This document shows positions 42,754 through 54,567 of a stretch of DNA of 64,000 nt, piece by piece. The notes under the pieces were generated by a model. That model saw only the letters and a list, made by a program, of their open reading frames with translations, had not been told where the DNA came from and did not search any database. Source of the DNA: Apiosordaria backusii (lineage: Eukaryota > Ascomycota > Sordariomycetes > Sordariales > Lasiosphaeriaceae). The DNA lies in assembly GCA_030549205.1 (NCBI GenBank), contig JAUKTV010000009.1:1240001-1304000 (forward strand), read 5' to 3'. The first letter of the stretch is position 1, and the number at the start of each line of letters is the position of its first letter. A program made the position numbers and the translations under genes.

Positions 42754-44181
42754 ATGGGACCCTACGACTCTCAGCGCGCGCGGCCGGGAGGGCTGTATGG
42801 TGATGCTCCGGAGAGTGCGGGGGCCACGGGGCGATCTGGCGGGACATCACCGCGTCGGCGATATGATGGTCAGTCCTTGATCGAGAGTGGTATCCATCTC
42901 CGTGATGAACTAACGCTTGAAAATACAGAGTCGTGGGTTGAAGTGGCTTCCCAACCGTCGTCGTCGTCTCTGTCGTCCATCGGAGATGAAATCGTAACAA
43001 CTGGCCTCAGGGTCGGCACCAATTCCTATCTACCTAGGCGACGGAGATCGCAACAACACCGTCTAATGCCTGCTTCTATTGTTGTCGGACATCCCTCTAC
43101 TCGCGGCGGCGCCACCAGCAGTCAAGAAGAATATGATGAAACAGAGAGTGAAGAGGATAGGGTTATCACAAGTTCCACCGAGGCCATCCATCCTTCAGGG
43201 AATCTGCTCCGTCAACAGACCGCCGTTCGCCGGACTATGGATATTGATACGGATAGCGACGATGATGAAAACGCAACTGCTCTTGGTCGTCCCTCGGATG
43301 CCCCCGCGTTTAGGCCACAGCCGAATGCTTTTTCTCATCCCCCATCGCACCTCACACATCGCCACTCAACCAGCTCAGTTCCTCCTCACCACCCATCCCA
43401 GTCACGGCCTCCCATCCCTCACCGCTCACATACCCGTACCCATCGCGGCCACCCGAATTTTACGTCGCCTGCCTACCAAGCCGACCATGACGCTGCTCTC
43501 CGCGCCTCACTCACCACCCTCCTGTCATGTGCTCAAGCCGCCCGCGGTCTTGGAAAGGCCGATGAGAGACGCGGAGCCGGACCCTCAAATACCGGCATGG
43601 GTGGACTCGGTGCAGGGGTTGGCGTTCTGCCAAGCTCCCAGCCGATGGAGCTGAGACTCGTTCCCGAATCGGAGCTCATGGCTGAAGGCCCACCCCCGCC
43701 CTCTGCTGGCGGAGCCGGCGGGCCGCCCAAGGCTCCACTCCGAACCGCATCCAACTCCAGCGCCCCAAGTGCTCCATGCTCTACTTCAAGCAGAGGCAAG
43801 GACGAGCAGCGAGACTCGGCCGAGAAGGGCAAGCGGGCTGCGACCAACCAGACAAGACCCTCGCGGGCTGTCAAGAAGAAAAAGACCAGCTCGTCTGACT
43901 TGGCGGACGGCGAGACAGCCAATTTTCTCAGTCCAACGCTGATGACTTGGGTGGTGAGCGCCGGCGTTGTGGTTTTGGTGTCCGTGGTTGGGTTCGGCGC
44001 AGGTTATGTCATTGGTAGAGAGGTAGGTCGGCAAGAGGGGGGTGCTTTGGGCTCCTTTAGCGCTGCTGGTTCAGCGACAAACACCTCTGCAAGCTGTGGG
44101 CGTGAGCTAGTCAAATCCACATCAGGGGGGACACTGAGGAGGTTCCGATGGGGCTCTATGGGAAGCAGCGTGACTGCTTAA
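42754..44181 (+). CDS. Conserved fungal protein with one C-terminal membrane span
   Basis: The protein is about 455 residues. I predict exons 42754-42868 and 42929-44181 with a 60-nt intron that starts GTCAGT and contains GAACTAAC before AATACAG. It has no stop and keeps the frame, so retention would add 20 residues. Splicing joins RRRYD to ESWVEVASQPSSSSLSSIGD and EIVTTGLRV, the block I recognise as conserved in ascomycetes. The middle is Ser/Pro/His-rich with an acidic patch (DIDTDSDDDENA) and a short helix (DHDAALRASLTTLLSCAQAA). A basic stretch (SRAVKKKKTSSSD) precedes a single transmembrane segment (MTWVVSAGVVVLVSVVGFG), after which AGYVIGREVGR and a Ser-rich tail follow. Organelle and role are unknown. 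Confidence 0.8.
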   Translation: MGPYDSQRARPGGLYGDAPESAGATGRSGGTSPRRRYDGQSLIESGIHLRDELTLENTESWVEVASQPSSSSLSSIGDEIVTTGLRVGTNSYLPRRRRSQQHRLMPASIVVGHPSTRGGATSSQEEYDETESEEDRVITSSTEAIHPSGNLLRQQTAVRRTMDIDTDSDDDENATALGRPSDAPAFRPQPNAFSHPPSHLTHRHSTSSVPPHHPSQSRPPIPHRSHTRTHRGHPNFTSPAYQADHDAALRASLTTLLSCAQAARGLGKADERRGAGPSNTGMGGLGAGVGVLPSSQPMELRLVPESELMAEGPPPPSAGGAGGPPKAPLRTASNSSAPSAPCSTSSRGKDEQRDSAEKGKRAATNQTRPSRAVKKKKTSSSDLADGETANFLSPTLMTWVVSAGVVVLVSVVGFGAGYVIGREVGRQEGGALGSFSAAGSATNTSASCGRELVKSTSGGTLRRFRWGSMGSSVTA

Positions 44182-45023
44182 GACTTCCATGGATAGACGA
44201 GGGCAAGACACACGAGTGACAGACCAATGATGGTGACAGAACATCTAATGAGGTTTATGTCGTTATGATCTTTGACAAGCGGCATTAGACATTGTGGGTT
44301 GCGCGGTTACGATGGCAACGACGAACATGTGGACTAGTTGGCTTATTTTCTAGGTGTCAAGCAAAGGGAATTTCATTTGTTTGGGTTATAAGGGCTTTCT
44401 ATTTGTGGAATCTGTGATCATTTGATTGCGAGGGGGATTATATACGCTACGGCGATGTTGTTTGCTGGGGTTGTCTATATCATCTTTTAATATCATGTCT
44501 CTAAGTAGGCAAAGGAAACAATAGGGAGTCTGAAATAAACAAATTTGATATATCTTACCTACCTGTCGACTTGTTAGATGATCTCCATGCGGTTAGATGT
44601 GTGACCACAAAACCAGAGCACAACGCCAGCCTTGCTGTCATATCTATAAGGCAGGTTGCAAGTCAACAAATTGTCCACAGGGGTTTTCCTGCATCCAGAA
44701 GTTACATGAGAGCGGGAATTCTATTCAGAGTCGGAACACAACGGGAAGTGAGGACGTCGAAGACACTCTGCGAGGTTGCGCCTCGCTTATTGAAGAAAAA
44801 GGCACTCGACTGACCCATGGTTTATGTAGTAAGGTAGTTCGGCTATCATGACTTTCAACTGCAGTCCCAGGCCCTTCCGAGGGCCTCGTGGCTAAGTGTA
44901 AGCCTGCGGGCCCCCATTCCCGAGGCTCACCGGGAGCTCCCCGTTTGATCATCATAAAACCCTCCACGGCTGGGGTTTCGGCACCTGTCCCGCGAAAGGG
45001 CGGGTGAGATTTTTGCCTTTTGC

Positions 45024-45054
45024 CCCCCTAACCTATCTAGGTAGGTATCTAGGG
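45024..45054. repeat. Imperfect inverted repeat with CTAGGTAG core
   Basis: CCCCTA at the left pairs with TAGGGG at the right around ATCTAGGTAGGTAT. It belongs to the same CCTA/TAGG sequence class as 10460-10475 and 47938-47947. Confidence 0.6.
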
Positions 45055-47937
45055 GCGAACTCACTTCTTCACAAAATGTATGAGTGTGTATGAGTGGCGT
45101 TTTGTTGCTATCATGTTGCAAAACTTCTTCTCTTCATCATGAACTTGTTGTGCTTTCGTTTCAATAACACAGCTGTCAGAGCAAGGTCTGATGCTGCTGT
45201 GCTGTCGGGTACCTACCTAACACTCCTCCCCTCTTTGGCTGTGGTAGCGATCCCGCTCTTGCCTACGGTAGTAACCTGGAAGCACGGTGGGAGGATAGAG
45301 CCACCCCTTCCCAGCTTCTCCCTGAAGAATAATGCTGGAGGTCGCCCGTTCGAATCCTACCCTTTCGAAGTGGAACCACCCGGCCCCCCGGGCTTTCGTG
45401 GCTGGTTACCCCTCCTCCCCCGGAACTAATGGGCTGGCTGGTGAGCTTTTTGCTCTCTCTTTCTTATTAATGTGGTTTTTTTCTTTTCTTTTTCGATCTC
45501 TCGTTTTCTCTTGATCTGACTGAGGAAGAGCGCTTTTGCGGTGCTAAGAGCCTCGTGACTTGCAAGTTAAAGTGCTCTTGCATACATAATGTCGATGTCA
45601 AAATTCCCCGATCGAAAGACTTGTCGGTTTTCGTTTTAATGTTAGTAGTTTTTAGCGTCGATTATCTTCCTGGCTGTGATTTGTAACTTGAGAGTAGAGC
45701 TGTCATTGAAATATAGCTTGGGTAATGAGCTTAATCTTTAACTTAATACTTCGAGTTAGTAAGTATTTTTCAAGTTGTGGAAATTGATGTTTTCTCCCTT
45801 TGAAACAGATTTTTTCATTGTCAGTTTGATGGCATGCGGTCACGTTCAGTTATGCTTGATACGGGGATCTAGACTTGAAAAATTGGTGGCTCGTCATTTG
45901 AGTTGTTTTCCTGGACTTTGAATTCAGTTTGGACATGGAAGCGAGCGACTGGAGAGAGATGTACATGGATACACGTTTTCCATCTCTCGTTTAACTTACT
46001 ATTCGAGTACACTCATGTAAATAGAAATCTGCTTGGTCTAAGCATGATTTCCAACAAGTAGCGGTGGATCTCAGCATGTGTGAAAATAAGAGCAACCAAC
46101 CAAGCCAGGAAAGAGCTATCTGCACTTCAAGTGGAAATTCAAATCTCGAGATCACGACTGCCGTTTTCTAGTCGACTCGGAAGTCTTATTCTCAATCACT
46201 CCTTCTGTCACTCCTTCTTGCGTCACTGATCGAAGAATGAATTGTAATTTATCAAGCAAATTGTCTATTTCGATGGCGTCTTCCTGTCTATTAGCTTTCA
46301 GGCAGAGTCTTGACTCTTGTGATGGTTTATTCAGCACAACGTAGCCCGCCACGATCGACCACCAGAATCAAACCATCACACCATCAACAAACTATTCCAT
46401 CCCAAGTGACGTTGTAACCTGTGTTGCCCACTTACATACCCGAAATTCGCACCAGGCCGCTGAAAACGGCCGACCGCCTGCCTAGACATACACACCTATC
46501 GACATGGGATGATCTCTACGGGAAGGTGGCACGATCAACCGCCGCACGCCGCAACTCCACACATCTTTTCATCTCATCTACCGATCTCATCACACTTATT
46601 GTGCGGCGCTGCCCTTACCAAGTCCCCACTGTGGCTACATCACCCAGTCTTGAATTCTCAGACATCCAAATCTGAACTAGGCCTCGTTCTCAGGTTGCCT
46701 ATCACCATTACCAACATTTCTAAACCTAAACCGAGGAAACAGATCAGCCTGGGCCACTCGCCAAAGGAGTTGTTGCCCTTTCGCGTATATTCTCGCGAGA
46801 GGAACTATCGTCTCGCCTAGCTGATATGTTTCCTCGCTTGTTGAGGAGTTTGAGAGTCCGCCACGCATTGGAAATCAGATTCAACAAGTCATCGCATCAC
46901 CGCGAAGAAGGGGCGGAATACCAAAAATCGCCCAAGAGTAAGCCTGGAACATCATGGCCTCAGTGTTTTGAGGTGGTTAGTCAACGCTGCACAAACTTCC
47001 AAGAAAGCCTCGAGCTCGTATTTCTTGAGCGAACAGGAGGGATCGAAATATTGAAACAAAACAGGGGAAACTACCGGTAAATCAGCCCCGGGGTTTAACA
47101 TCAGTCAATCCTACTTTTTTTGCTCGGCGTTATTAAGTTCGAGTGTCGATAAATGGATTGGGATGATCAGTATCAAACCTCGGCACATCCTGTCCTTCTT
47201 GTCACCTGCAACACTCACCTCATCTCTCGCTACCCATAACTTCATACCATGGCCTATGATTTTGCCCAGGGTTGTTTGCTTGACTATTCACGCCGGTAAT
47301 CAATCATCTCATGTTCCAATGTCCTGATTAGGTAACCGCTCAGATTGAAGACTATCTACTTAGATTTGCTCATGACTTTGCATCAACGTCATAAGACAGA
47401 CACCTGTGATGGGCAACTGGTAGTAATGAAGTGATGCCACACCACCTTGCCCCTGGGTTAGTAACTTACCTCGCCATGTAGCCCATCCTCATTCATAGTT
47501 TCGTCTGTAGCAGAGACGCGCGCACACTCTTTTATATCTTACTTTAAAGTCTTAACGCGTGCTGCAGATAGATTTTCTACCCGATCAACATTGAAAAAAA
47601 CCCTATCACTCAAAAGTAGAAGACACAAGTGTAGAAAAATGCACGCGCCTGGGAAATGGGAATGGTGTTGATGAAGAAAAAAGCATGTCCTTGCCGCCAC
47701 CAACTCACATACATGTTTGCATCTGCCGATTTCCCTTTTCCGAAACGTGCGCAGAGAGGAGAAAAATCCCACGAGCAATAAGCCCCCAGCGATACGCCGC
47801 CTGAGCCTGTCAACTGCGTTTTGCATGTCTTGGGCTGGTGGTTTTCTTACCGCATACCTTTGGTCTACTGTCGTGAACGGTTGGCTGCATGGAAGCCCGT
47901 ATATCTGGTTTTTGTTGCACAAGAGGTGTAGAATGAG

Positions 47938-47947
47938 TAGGTACCTA
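47938..47947. repeat. TAGGTACCTA palindrome
   Basis: This is a perfect 10-bp palindrome, also found as the core of 10460-10475. Confidence 0.7.
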
Positions 47948-50900
47948 GGTGTGTGAGATTGCCGGTCAAGTCATGGATGAGGCTCGGCAGATATGATATG
48001 TATGTATGTTGGTCAGGCAAAGAGCAAGGTGAAATATCGAGGTGGTATTTCCTGCATTCCTATCACCATCTTCTCGTCGATTACCTGTCATGTCCTGCGG
48101 TTCGGAGATTGGTGAACCTCTGCGAGCCCAAGGCGCAGTCATCCGAATCGGCCGTACGGTATGCTGGCAAGGTGTAAGGTAGGTTTACAGTACGCGGAAA
48201 GGAAACCAACAAACAGACATCTGTGTCGGCCGCTTCTCCCGAGGTTAGAGGTTGATAGCAAAAATTATTGTTGCTGCTGTTGCTGTTGGTGGTGGCTTGC
48301 GAGTAAGGCAAGTAAGTTGGGCATTCGGGTACCTTACCTACCACCCACACGTCATCTCTTTTCGTGCTTGTGGCTTGCAGGATTCCGGCTGGGCTACTGT
48401 GTAAGCTGTAAGGGCGTGGAGTCATCTTTCTCATATTGAACCAACACGCCACCATCACCTTCTCCTGTGCAAGAACTATAGAGATTTCGGAAGCCACCCC
48501 GTCCCCCCTCAAATCCAATCGGTCTTCTCGGGATCTCCAAAGATCAAACTCTGAGCATTATCCGTCTTTTTTCTAGGAACTTTTTCACTGTGCCACTTAC
48601 CTGCCCAGCGTTCAGTCCCAATATTACCCTCTGGCCCTCCTCTTGGCCTGCAGCTCCTGCGCCGCAGACTATCACGGGGAAAGAAGACACAAGAGACACA
48701 AATCGAGCCACCTCATCCTCGTGGTGTGGCCCTCCCTTTCAAAGGCCCTGACCAACCAGCTCACGAGTTCACCATCTCGTTCAGCCATCCCATCTTAACC
48801 GAATGGCCGCAACAAGTGGCTGAACACTCGAGCTGGGATGCAAGGTCCCCAAATCAGGGTTCAATATTCGGATCTTGTTGATGTTTGTTAGGTTTACCAT
48901 TGATGCCCAACACAGGATCAAGGATCGGAATATGCAACCCTCTCACAGCATGAAACAGGTCCAAGAGGTCATGTGATCCATCCCGTGAGATCTCGAGGCT
49001 GTGAGTGGATGGCTGAGAAGATGACTCGATGGCTGGAAGGATGGGGGGATGAATGTGAAAAGTGATAGAATATGCCCTCACTTCAGCGTCATCAGGGGCA
49101 TGCATGTCAGCAAACCAACCAAGCGTGCTGGCTTGATCCTCATGGGCTGAGAGTGCGGTAGAATATCTCAAACATCACGACAGAAAAGATCCTTGGTGTT
49201 TTTGCGTGGTTCCGTCAAGACCTGGGCTGTATTCCTTCTTCCGACTATGGAAGAAGGATCCCAAGCTCGGCGGTTGAGGATCTTGCTGACCCCGACAACA
49301 GAAGCAGCCGGGCTGACATGGCTGTCAGACGGGCCAAGGTGAGAAGTCGTCATCACCACTGCGCTAGACGTCACTTGTATGAGCCCTTTCCCGCAGCCTC
49401 GATGTGCGCCGTGTGTGAGATATCCCCTCCAGATGTCTTACTCGGCAGTTGGTTGTGGAACGTGGTCAAACGTGGACAGTCTGGGGATTTGGGCGAGGCT
49501 CTGGTCTCAAATAGATGAAGTCTGAGGGAGCCGGCCAGCAAGGCCAATCATGGCTGGGAATCACTCCTCGCGACTCCCAGTGGTAGCGAGAGGTCATGGC
49601 GATGGAGGGGCCCGAAGTCCGGAACCGCAGCATCGTCAGAAGAGGCTTGGGAAAAAAAGTCTCTTGCCAAGCCACGAGTGCTTGTAGTTTGTTTGTGAGT
49701 CTGCGAGTCTAAACACCGCTTGGTCAAATCAGAATAGCGAATTCATTTTCTGATACCTGCCGTCAACAACAAACCCCGCCTGGTGAACCAGTCATGGAAC
49801 AAACCTCGCGGGAGCTAAAGACAGAACCTGGCCCTGGTCTGTCTTCTTTATGCCTTCCACAACTCCAGGAACGGGCATCCTGCATCGGAGAGACGTGATT
49901 GGCTTGGGGGCCAAACTGATCGGGCCTTACACCCACCGCCACGTCGACGAAGGGACTTCTGCCACTGTAACCCCCGGCGCCGCACTTTCATTCGGGAGTT
50001 TTCTTCTGGCCAACGGGGTCCGGGGCCTGCGTGGTTCAACGGGCCCGGGCCGTGATGCGGATGCCCAAGTCCAAATCAGGGGCAGTGTTCTCGGCCCTAT
50101 TGTCCATCTAGGCTATGGCATTCGACAGTCACAATGGTCCGTTAATACCGCACCTATTATGAGCGGCACCAACGAACTGCATCTTCTCGGGAATCTAGTT
50201 TCAGCCCTGTTTGCTGATTGACTCCAAGCCTCAACACCATCCACAGCCAGGCGGTTTCATGACGTTCGTTTGGCCTCACCGTGCGCTGGGCACCGCATGT
50301 CTCTGAGTCTGTTGACAGGCTGTGACACTGAGCCTGCCGTGTGCCGTGTCCGACATTTATGCTTGCTTCTCCCATACGCCGAGAGGCCATGAGGTGTGAG
50401 GGTCCTGCGCATCAATTCCATGCTCTAAGCGGCAGGTTGGCCACAGAGGTGTGTTGCTGTTGCTTGACAGTAAAGTGTGGCTTGACAGATGGGTTGCGTT
50501 TACCCAGAAATCAAGCATGGATGCTGGGATTACCTTGAATGCTTGGCCTGTGATTCGGTGGTGAGAGGTCATTCACTGTATGCAGGGAGGAATCCAGGTT
50601 TGTTCCCTCGACACAGCTGAACCAATTCAAACTCGGCTTGATACTGCGTAAACCCAAACTGGAAAAAGCGGTCAACAAGCTTATCTATCGGCTCCTGACT
50701 TGCACAGGCAGTAGTTGTGCCGGTCTTCTGCTCTCCCACACCATCTGTCGATCCACAGGAGATGGCGCAATTGCGTAGCGGCTGGAGGGCTTGGAGGAGG
50801 GGCTTGGAGCTGGAGAAATGTCCGTGAGAGCGAGCACAGACTCTTGCTGCTTGAAATGGAACGGGATGAAGGCGGAATCGAGGATGTCGGCGGCTGCTCG

Positions 50901-53331
50901 CGTGTGAGGCTTGGGTCTGATTGGTGCTGTAGGCGACTTGCTGCAACGAGAAGCTGCAGCGCACCAATATCTCAAGCTGCCAGATTGATCAGATTGCTGC
51001 TGTGCAATTCGGGAAAACAGGCTGTGACGATGGTCAGCAATTGCAGCGGAGGGGAGGCTCTCCGGCCTAAGAATACTCGTTCAAGTCATCCGAAGAACTG
51101 ACTCCTGCCTGTCGAATTCAAAGTTTGTGGTTGGTCACCGTTGTTGGTGTCATGCAGGAACCATCGCAAAGATGATGTGGGTGATGTTCCATTGTGTCTC
51201 TCGCTCATTCCCCGGCCCCCTCACTCACTGCAGAGTATTACCGCTCGCCGGAGTTGCCATCTGGCTGTGTCTGAGAGCAATACGAAATAATGATAACGAT
51301 GATTGAGACGGATGATTCAGGGCGGCAGTTCCTGGAATGGAGAGTTTTAAGCATTGGGTACCTTGTATCGATCAACAGGGGGGGATTTGCAGTCAAAGTG
51401 GTGTGGACCGTGCCCTGGCCCCGCCCCCACTGAGGACTGAACCAAGCAATAATTGTCGTCAGGACGGGACAGCTTGTGTATCACAGTTTCAAGCACAGGA
51501 AAAGTCATCAATTATTGAGACAGTCCGAGACTTGGGCTGTGAATACGATGTTCTAGGCTGTCTGAATTTTCTTAACCATTTTTTGATCATTTTCCTTGGC
51601 GTGAGAGTGGGACCTGACCACCCACTGTTGATGGTGGGGTTACAGCGTTGAGGGCAGGTGATGTCTTCGCAGATTGCATTCACATCATCCTTCATCGTTG
51701 GTACCTGACGAAAAACCGTTCCACAGATAACATGGAAGAACAAAGAGAGAAAGCTTCGAGTCTGTCTGTCAAGGTCTTCCTTTCCGGGTTGTCATCCTGT
51801 TTGGGCAAGAGGATCTCATCCCCCGCTTCGAACCTTGACAGGTACAGGGTTCGGCTCCTAATCAAAGTTTCAGGAACACCTGGGGCTCCATCAGCCAGTG
51901 GATGGCTGTCAACCAAACATTAACCACGTCACCACCTCACATTGACCCTCAGCCGCAAAAGGAAGATGGAGGCGCTCACCGCTCACCCGTTCACCATCCA
52001 GCACCGTACCAATCCCGACCCCGACGGCCCGTCTTTGATGAGAATTCGAGACGCTGAGACAACAGGTTTGACACGGACCACCACTGTGGCATCTGTCATG
52101 ATCATGCTGTACAACACCGGCTTCTCCATTACACCGTCGGCTGCCAGCTCAGGAACGACAGGAGCCACAGCAGGAGAGGAACCCGAAAGGAAACGACTCA
52201 ATTACATACAGGCTTCGAGCTGCAAGCACTTTAACTCCATTCCGGTCGTTTTCCTCCCATGCCGTTGCGGGGCGGAGATCCCCCTCCTTGCCAACTGAGC
52301 AGCCAGGTGGTGGCCTGTCAAGACTCAACCCATGTGCAAGCCATGCCCAACTGGGAAGTACCAACCTGGAACGTACCGCCCTTGTTTTCCTGTCTGTGAC
52401 AGTCAACACAACTGTCGAGATTCACAAGCCAACCATCCTGGAGCTTCAAGCTCTTTCTGCACAACGACGACCACCTCAAACCACGACTGGCATGTTGGTA
52501 CCACATCCTCACCCGCCAAATCTCCGACTGGCTATCCGATCAAGTCTTTCTTTTGCCCTGACAGACTAGCTACAGACAGTAGCTCCATGAACAAGTGCAT
52601 GGAGCTAAGGCAGTCCGTCCTGTCCACCACTGCGACCTCAGCCAACCCAAGCCGACCAAGCCCAGTCGATGCAAGTCTTTTGTGCGTCTGCTGCACATCC
52701 TTTCCAGTCGCTCGCTAGCTTTCAAGTCTCCACAAGCCCAACCTCTGGGCTGCATTCTGTCCACCACCTCTGTCCACCACACCCCGCCTGGCCAGTTTTG
52801 TGCGAGGGGGAACCGGGGGGCGGATGGAAGGACGGGGGTTGTCTAAAAGAGCCTGGTTGTTTTTCTTTTTTGGCCTGCCGTTCCCACTGCGCTTGTGTCG
52901 GGTGTTTCTGTGGGCTCGAGCACACGGGTCCGAATATATCTGCCGGCTCCCCCAAAGTCAAGTGTCGTTGGCCCTTCTCACGCTGGCTCGGCTGGCCACA
53001 CCTACCTTACCGTGGTGACCCCCATCTCCCCCCATCCGTCTCGAGAGCCGTCGAGGTTTGGAATTGGGCTTTGATTTCTCCATTTAGACGCGGGAGCATA
53101 TCTGTCTGCGTCCCGTCTTCTTGTCTTTCGTTCCCCTTTCTCTCCAGAGCCTTTCTGGCCCTCGTGCCGTCGAACTGATGCACCCTTACCATCTGGAGTC
53201 GTTTTGTCTCCAATGGTCTTAACTCTGCTCTTTCAAGTTTGTCCTCCCCAATGCCACTGTCATGCTCTGCTCTTCCCCTCCTTTGCAACGCTCGAGAGGT
53301 GCTGCGGTTGTATCCGTCCTGGAAACCGATC

Positions 53332-54567
53332 ATGTCTACATGGCGAATCAATGCTCAACCCGTAACGTGGGACCGAGACGTATCTGCTGTTGAACCTCGA
53401 CAGCAGTCATGGAGGGGACCGCCTTGGTTACCGTACCAAAGCCGAGCTTATCCCATCACAACCGTACTGACAATTCCGGCTCCAGTCCCATCTACCTCCC
53501 CAGGACCAGACGAAACATTGGCCATAACCAGCACGGTGCCGCTTTCGGAGATATTCTTTACGTCCACGTCGACATTGATTCCGACGTCTTCGACAATCCC
53601 TTTCTCCAGCCCTTCTGACGCCCTTGTGACAGATATTATGTCCACAGATATCCCAACTTCAGCAGTCCCAACCGCCACCGATGCAGTAGCCAACGAAGGA
53701 TCTTCCAACGGCGGTGATGATGGAGTTGCGGGCAACAAGACCCTTGTCATCACACTGAGCACGGTGCTCTCGGTGGTGGCTGTGATTTTGATTGTGGGAG
53801 GGCTATTTCTGTGTTGGAGATATCGGCAACGACGAATCCTATTCTTTTCGCGAGGCATTACACCTATCGATGACGACGAGATTGCAACTTGGAAGGCGCC
53901 TAGGGACGAGAAGAGTGGCTACCCAGCAGGAGATACCGATATTGAGGGTGATGCTGCATTCAACAAGGAAACAGGGGGTCCGTCTCATGGACGACAGGTT
54001 TCGACGACCTCGATTAAGAAGCCACCCAGTGTCATCGTCTATAACAATGTGCACGGCCAAGGTTATCGTCAATCAACCGATGAGCCCACACCACGACGCT
54101 CTTTTACCCAACATCCGGTCTATGGCAAGATGAGCTTGGACAAGACCCTTCCTCAAACCCCGATCCAGGCCAGAGCACCCAATGCGAGAGCCGGCCTTAC
54201 AGATGAATCAGTCCCAGGCGACGACCCATTTTTGCCGAGCCCAAAACGCCAGACATCTCGCTTATCCAAAATGCCTCCTAACTCGGCATCTTATCGCCGG
54301 AATCATGGGAGGACAAGGAGTTCTCGGAGCAGTACCCGCAGTTTCGGAGAGTATCGATATGGAGGGTCAGATGTTGAGCTATCTCCACGTCACTCGCATG
54401 ATCAATTTCACTCCCGCCACCATCACTACAGCCGCAATCACTCGCGCGTCTATTCATCGTCGTCTATCCCACCGCGGCTGTCTATAGGTGACGAGGCTCT
54501 GTTCAACGGGGGCTCTCCAGGTCGACCGACGTTTAAGGAGGATGAGATTGGGCGAGCAATTGGTTAA
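53332..54567 (+). CDS. Single-pass surface-type membrane protein
   Basis: From Met at 53332 the product is 411 residues in one exon; the frame also has an ATG at 53239, which I judge less likely. The N-terminal third is Ser/Thr/Pro-rich (TSTSTLIPTSSTIPFSSPSD), fitting an O-glycosylated outer part. One transmembrane segment (LVITLSTVLSVVAVILIVGG LF) follows, then a basic stop (CWRYRQRR). The cytosolic tail begins RGITPIDDDEIATWKAPRDE, a juxtamembrane block I remember from many uncharacterised ascomycete proteins of this shape. The tail is long, with Ser/Arg/His-rich disorder. Architecture recalls wall-stress sensors of the Mid2/Wsc kind, but there is no WSC cysteine domain and no clear cleaved signal peptide, so the role is open. 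An intron in the 5' part supplying a signal peptide is possible. Confidence 0.75.
   Translation: MSTWRINAQPVTWDRDVSAVEPRQQSWRGPPWLPYQSRAYPITTVLTIPAPVPSTSPGPDETLAITSTVPLSEIFFTSTSTLIPTSSTIPFSSPSDALVTDIMSTDIPTSAVPTATDAVANEGSSNGGDDGVAGNKTLVITLSTVLSVVAVILIVGGLFLCWRYRQRRILFFSRGITPIDDDEIATWKAPRDEKSGYPAGDTDIEGDAAFNKETGGPSHGRQVSTTSIKKPPSVIVYNNVHGQGYRQSTDEPTPRRSFTQHPVYGKMSLDKTLPQTPIQARAPNARAGLTDESVPGDDPFLPSPKRQTSRLSKMPPNSASYRRNHGRTRSSRSSTRSFGEYRYGGSDVELSPRHSHDQFHSRHHHYSRNHSRVYSSSSIPPRLSIGDEALFNGGSPGRPTFKEDEIGRAIG

Larger units (their letters stand above)
44182..53331. other. 9-kb region without a convincing gene
   Basis: This is the largest gene-free stretch here. It holds the 3' UTR of the previous gene, an imperfect inverted repeat near 45024-45054 (CCCCTA...TAGGGG), and a noticeably AT-rich part (about 45530-46430). 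TAGGTACCTA is at 47938-47947 and a GCTGTT microsatellite near 48270. The right end is the leader of the 53332 gene. Many frames of 60-190 codons overlap on both strands, none with a domain I recognise. Degraded transposon sequence, regulatory DNA or long non-coding transcripts are all possible. Confidence 0.5.

Noticed and set aside
45330..45375. tRNA B-box-like GTTCGAATCC
   Set aside because: The flanking bases do not form a T-stem and no matching A-box or acceptor stem was found.
49850..50221. 123-codon plus-strand frame in the gene desert
   Set aside because: No recognisable domain; overlapping frames on the other strand are similar in length.
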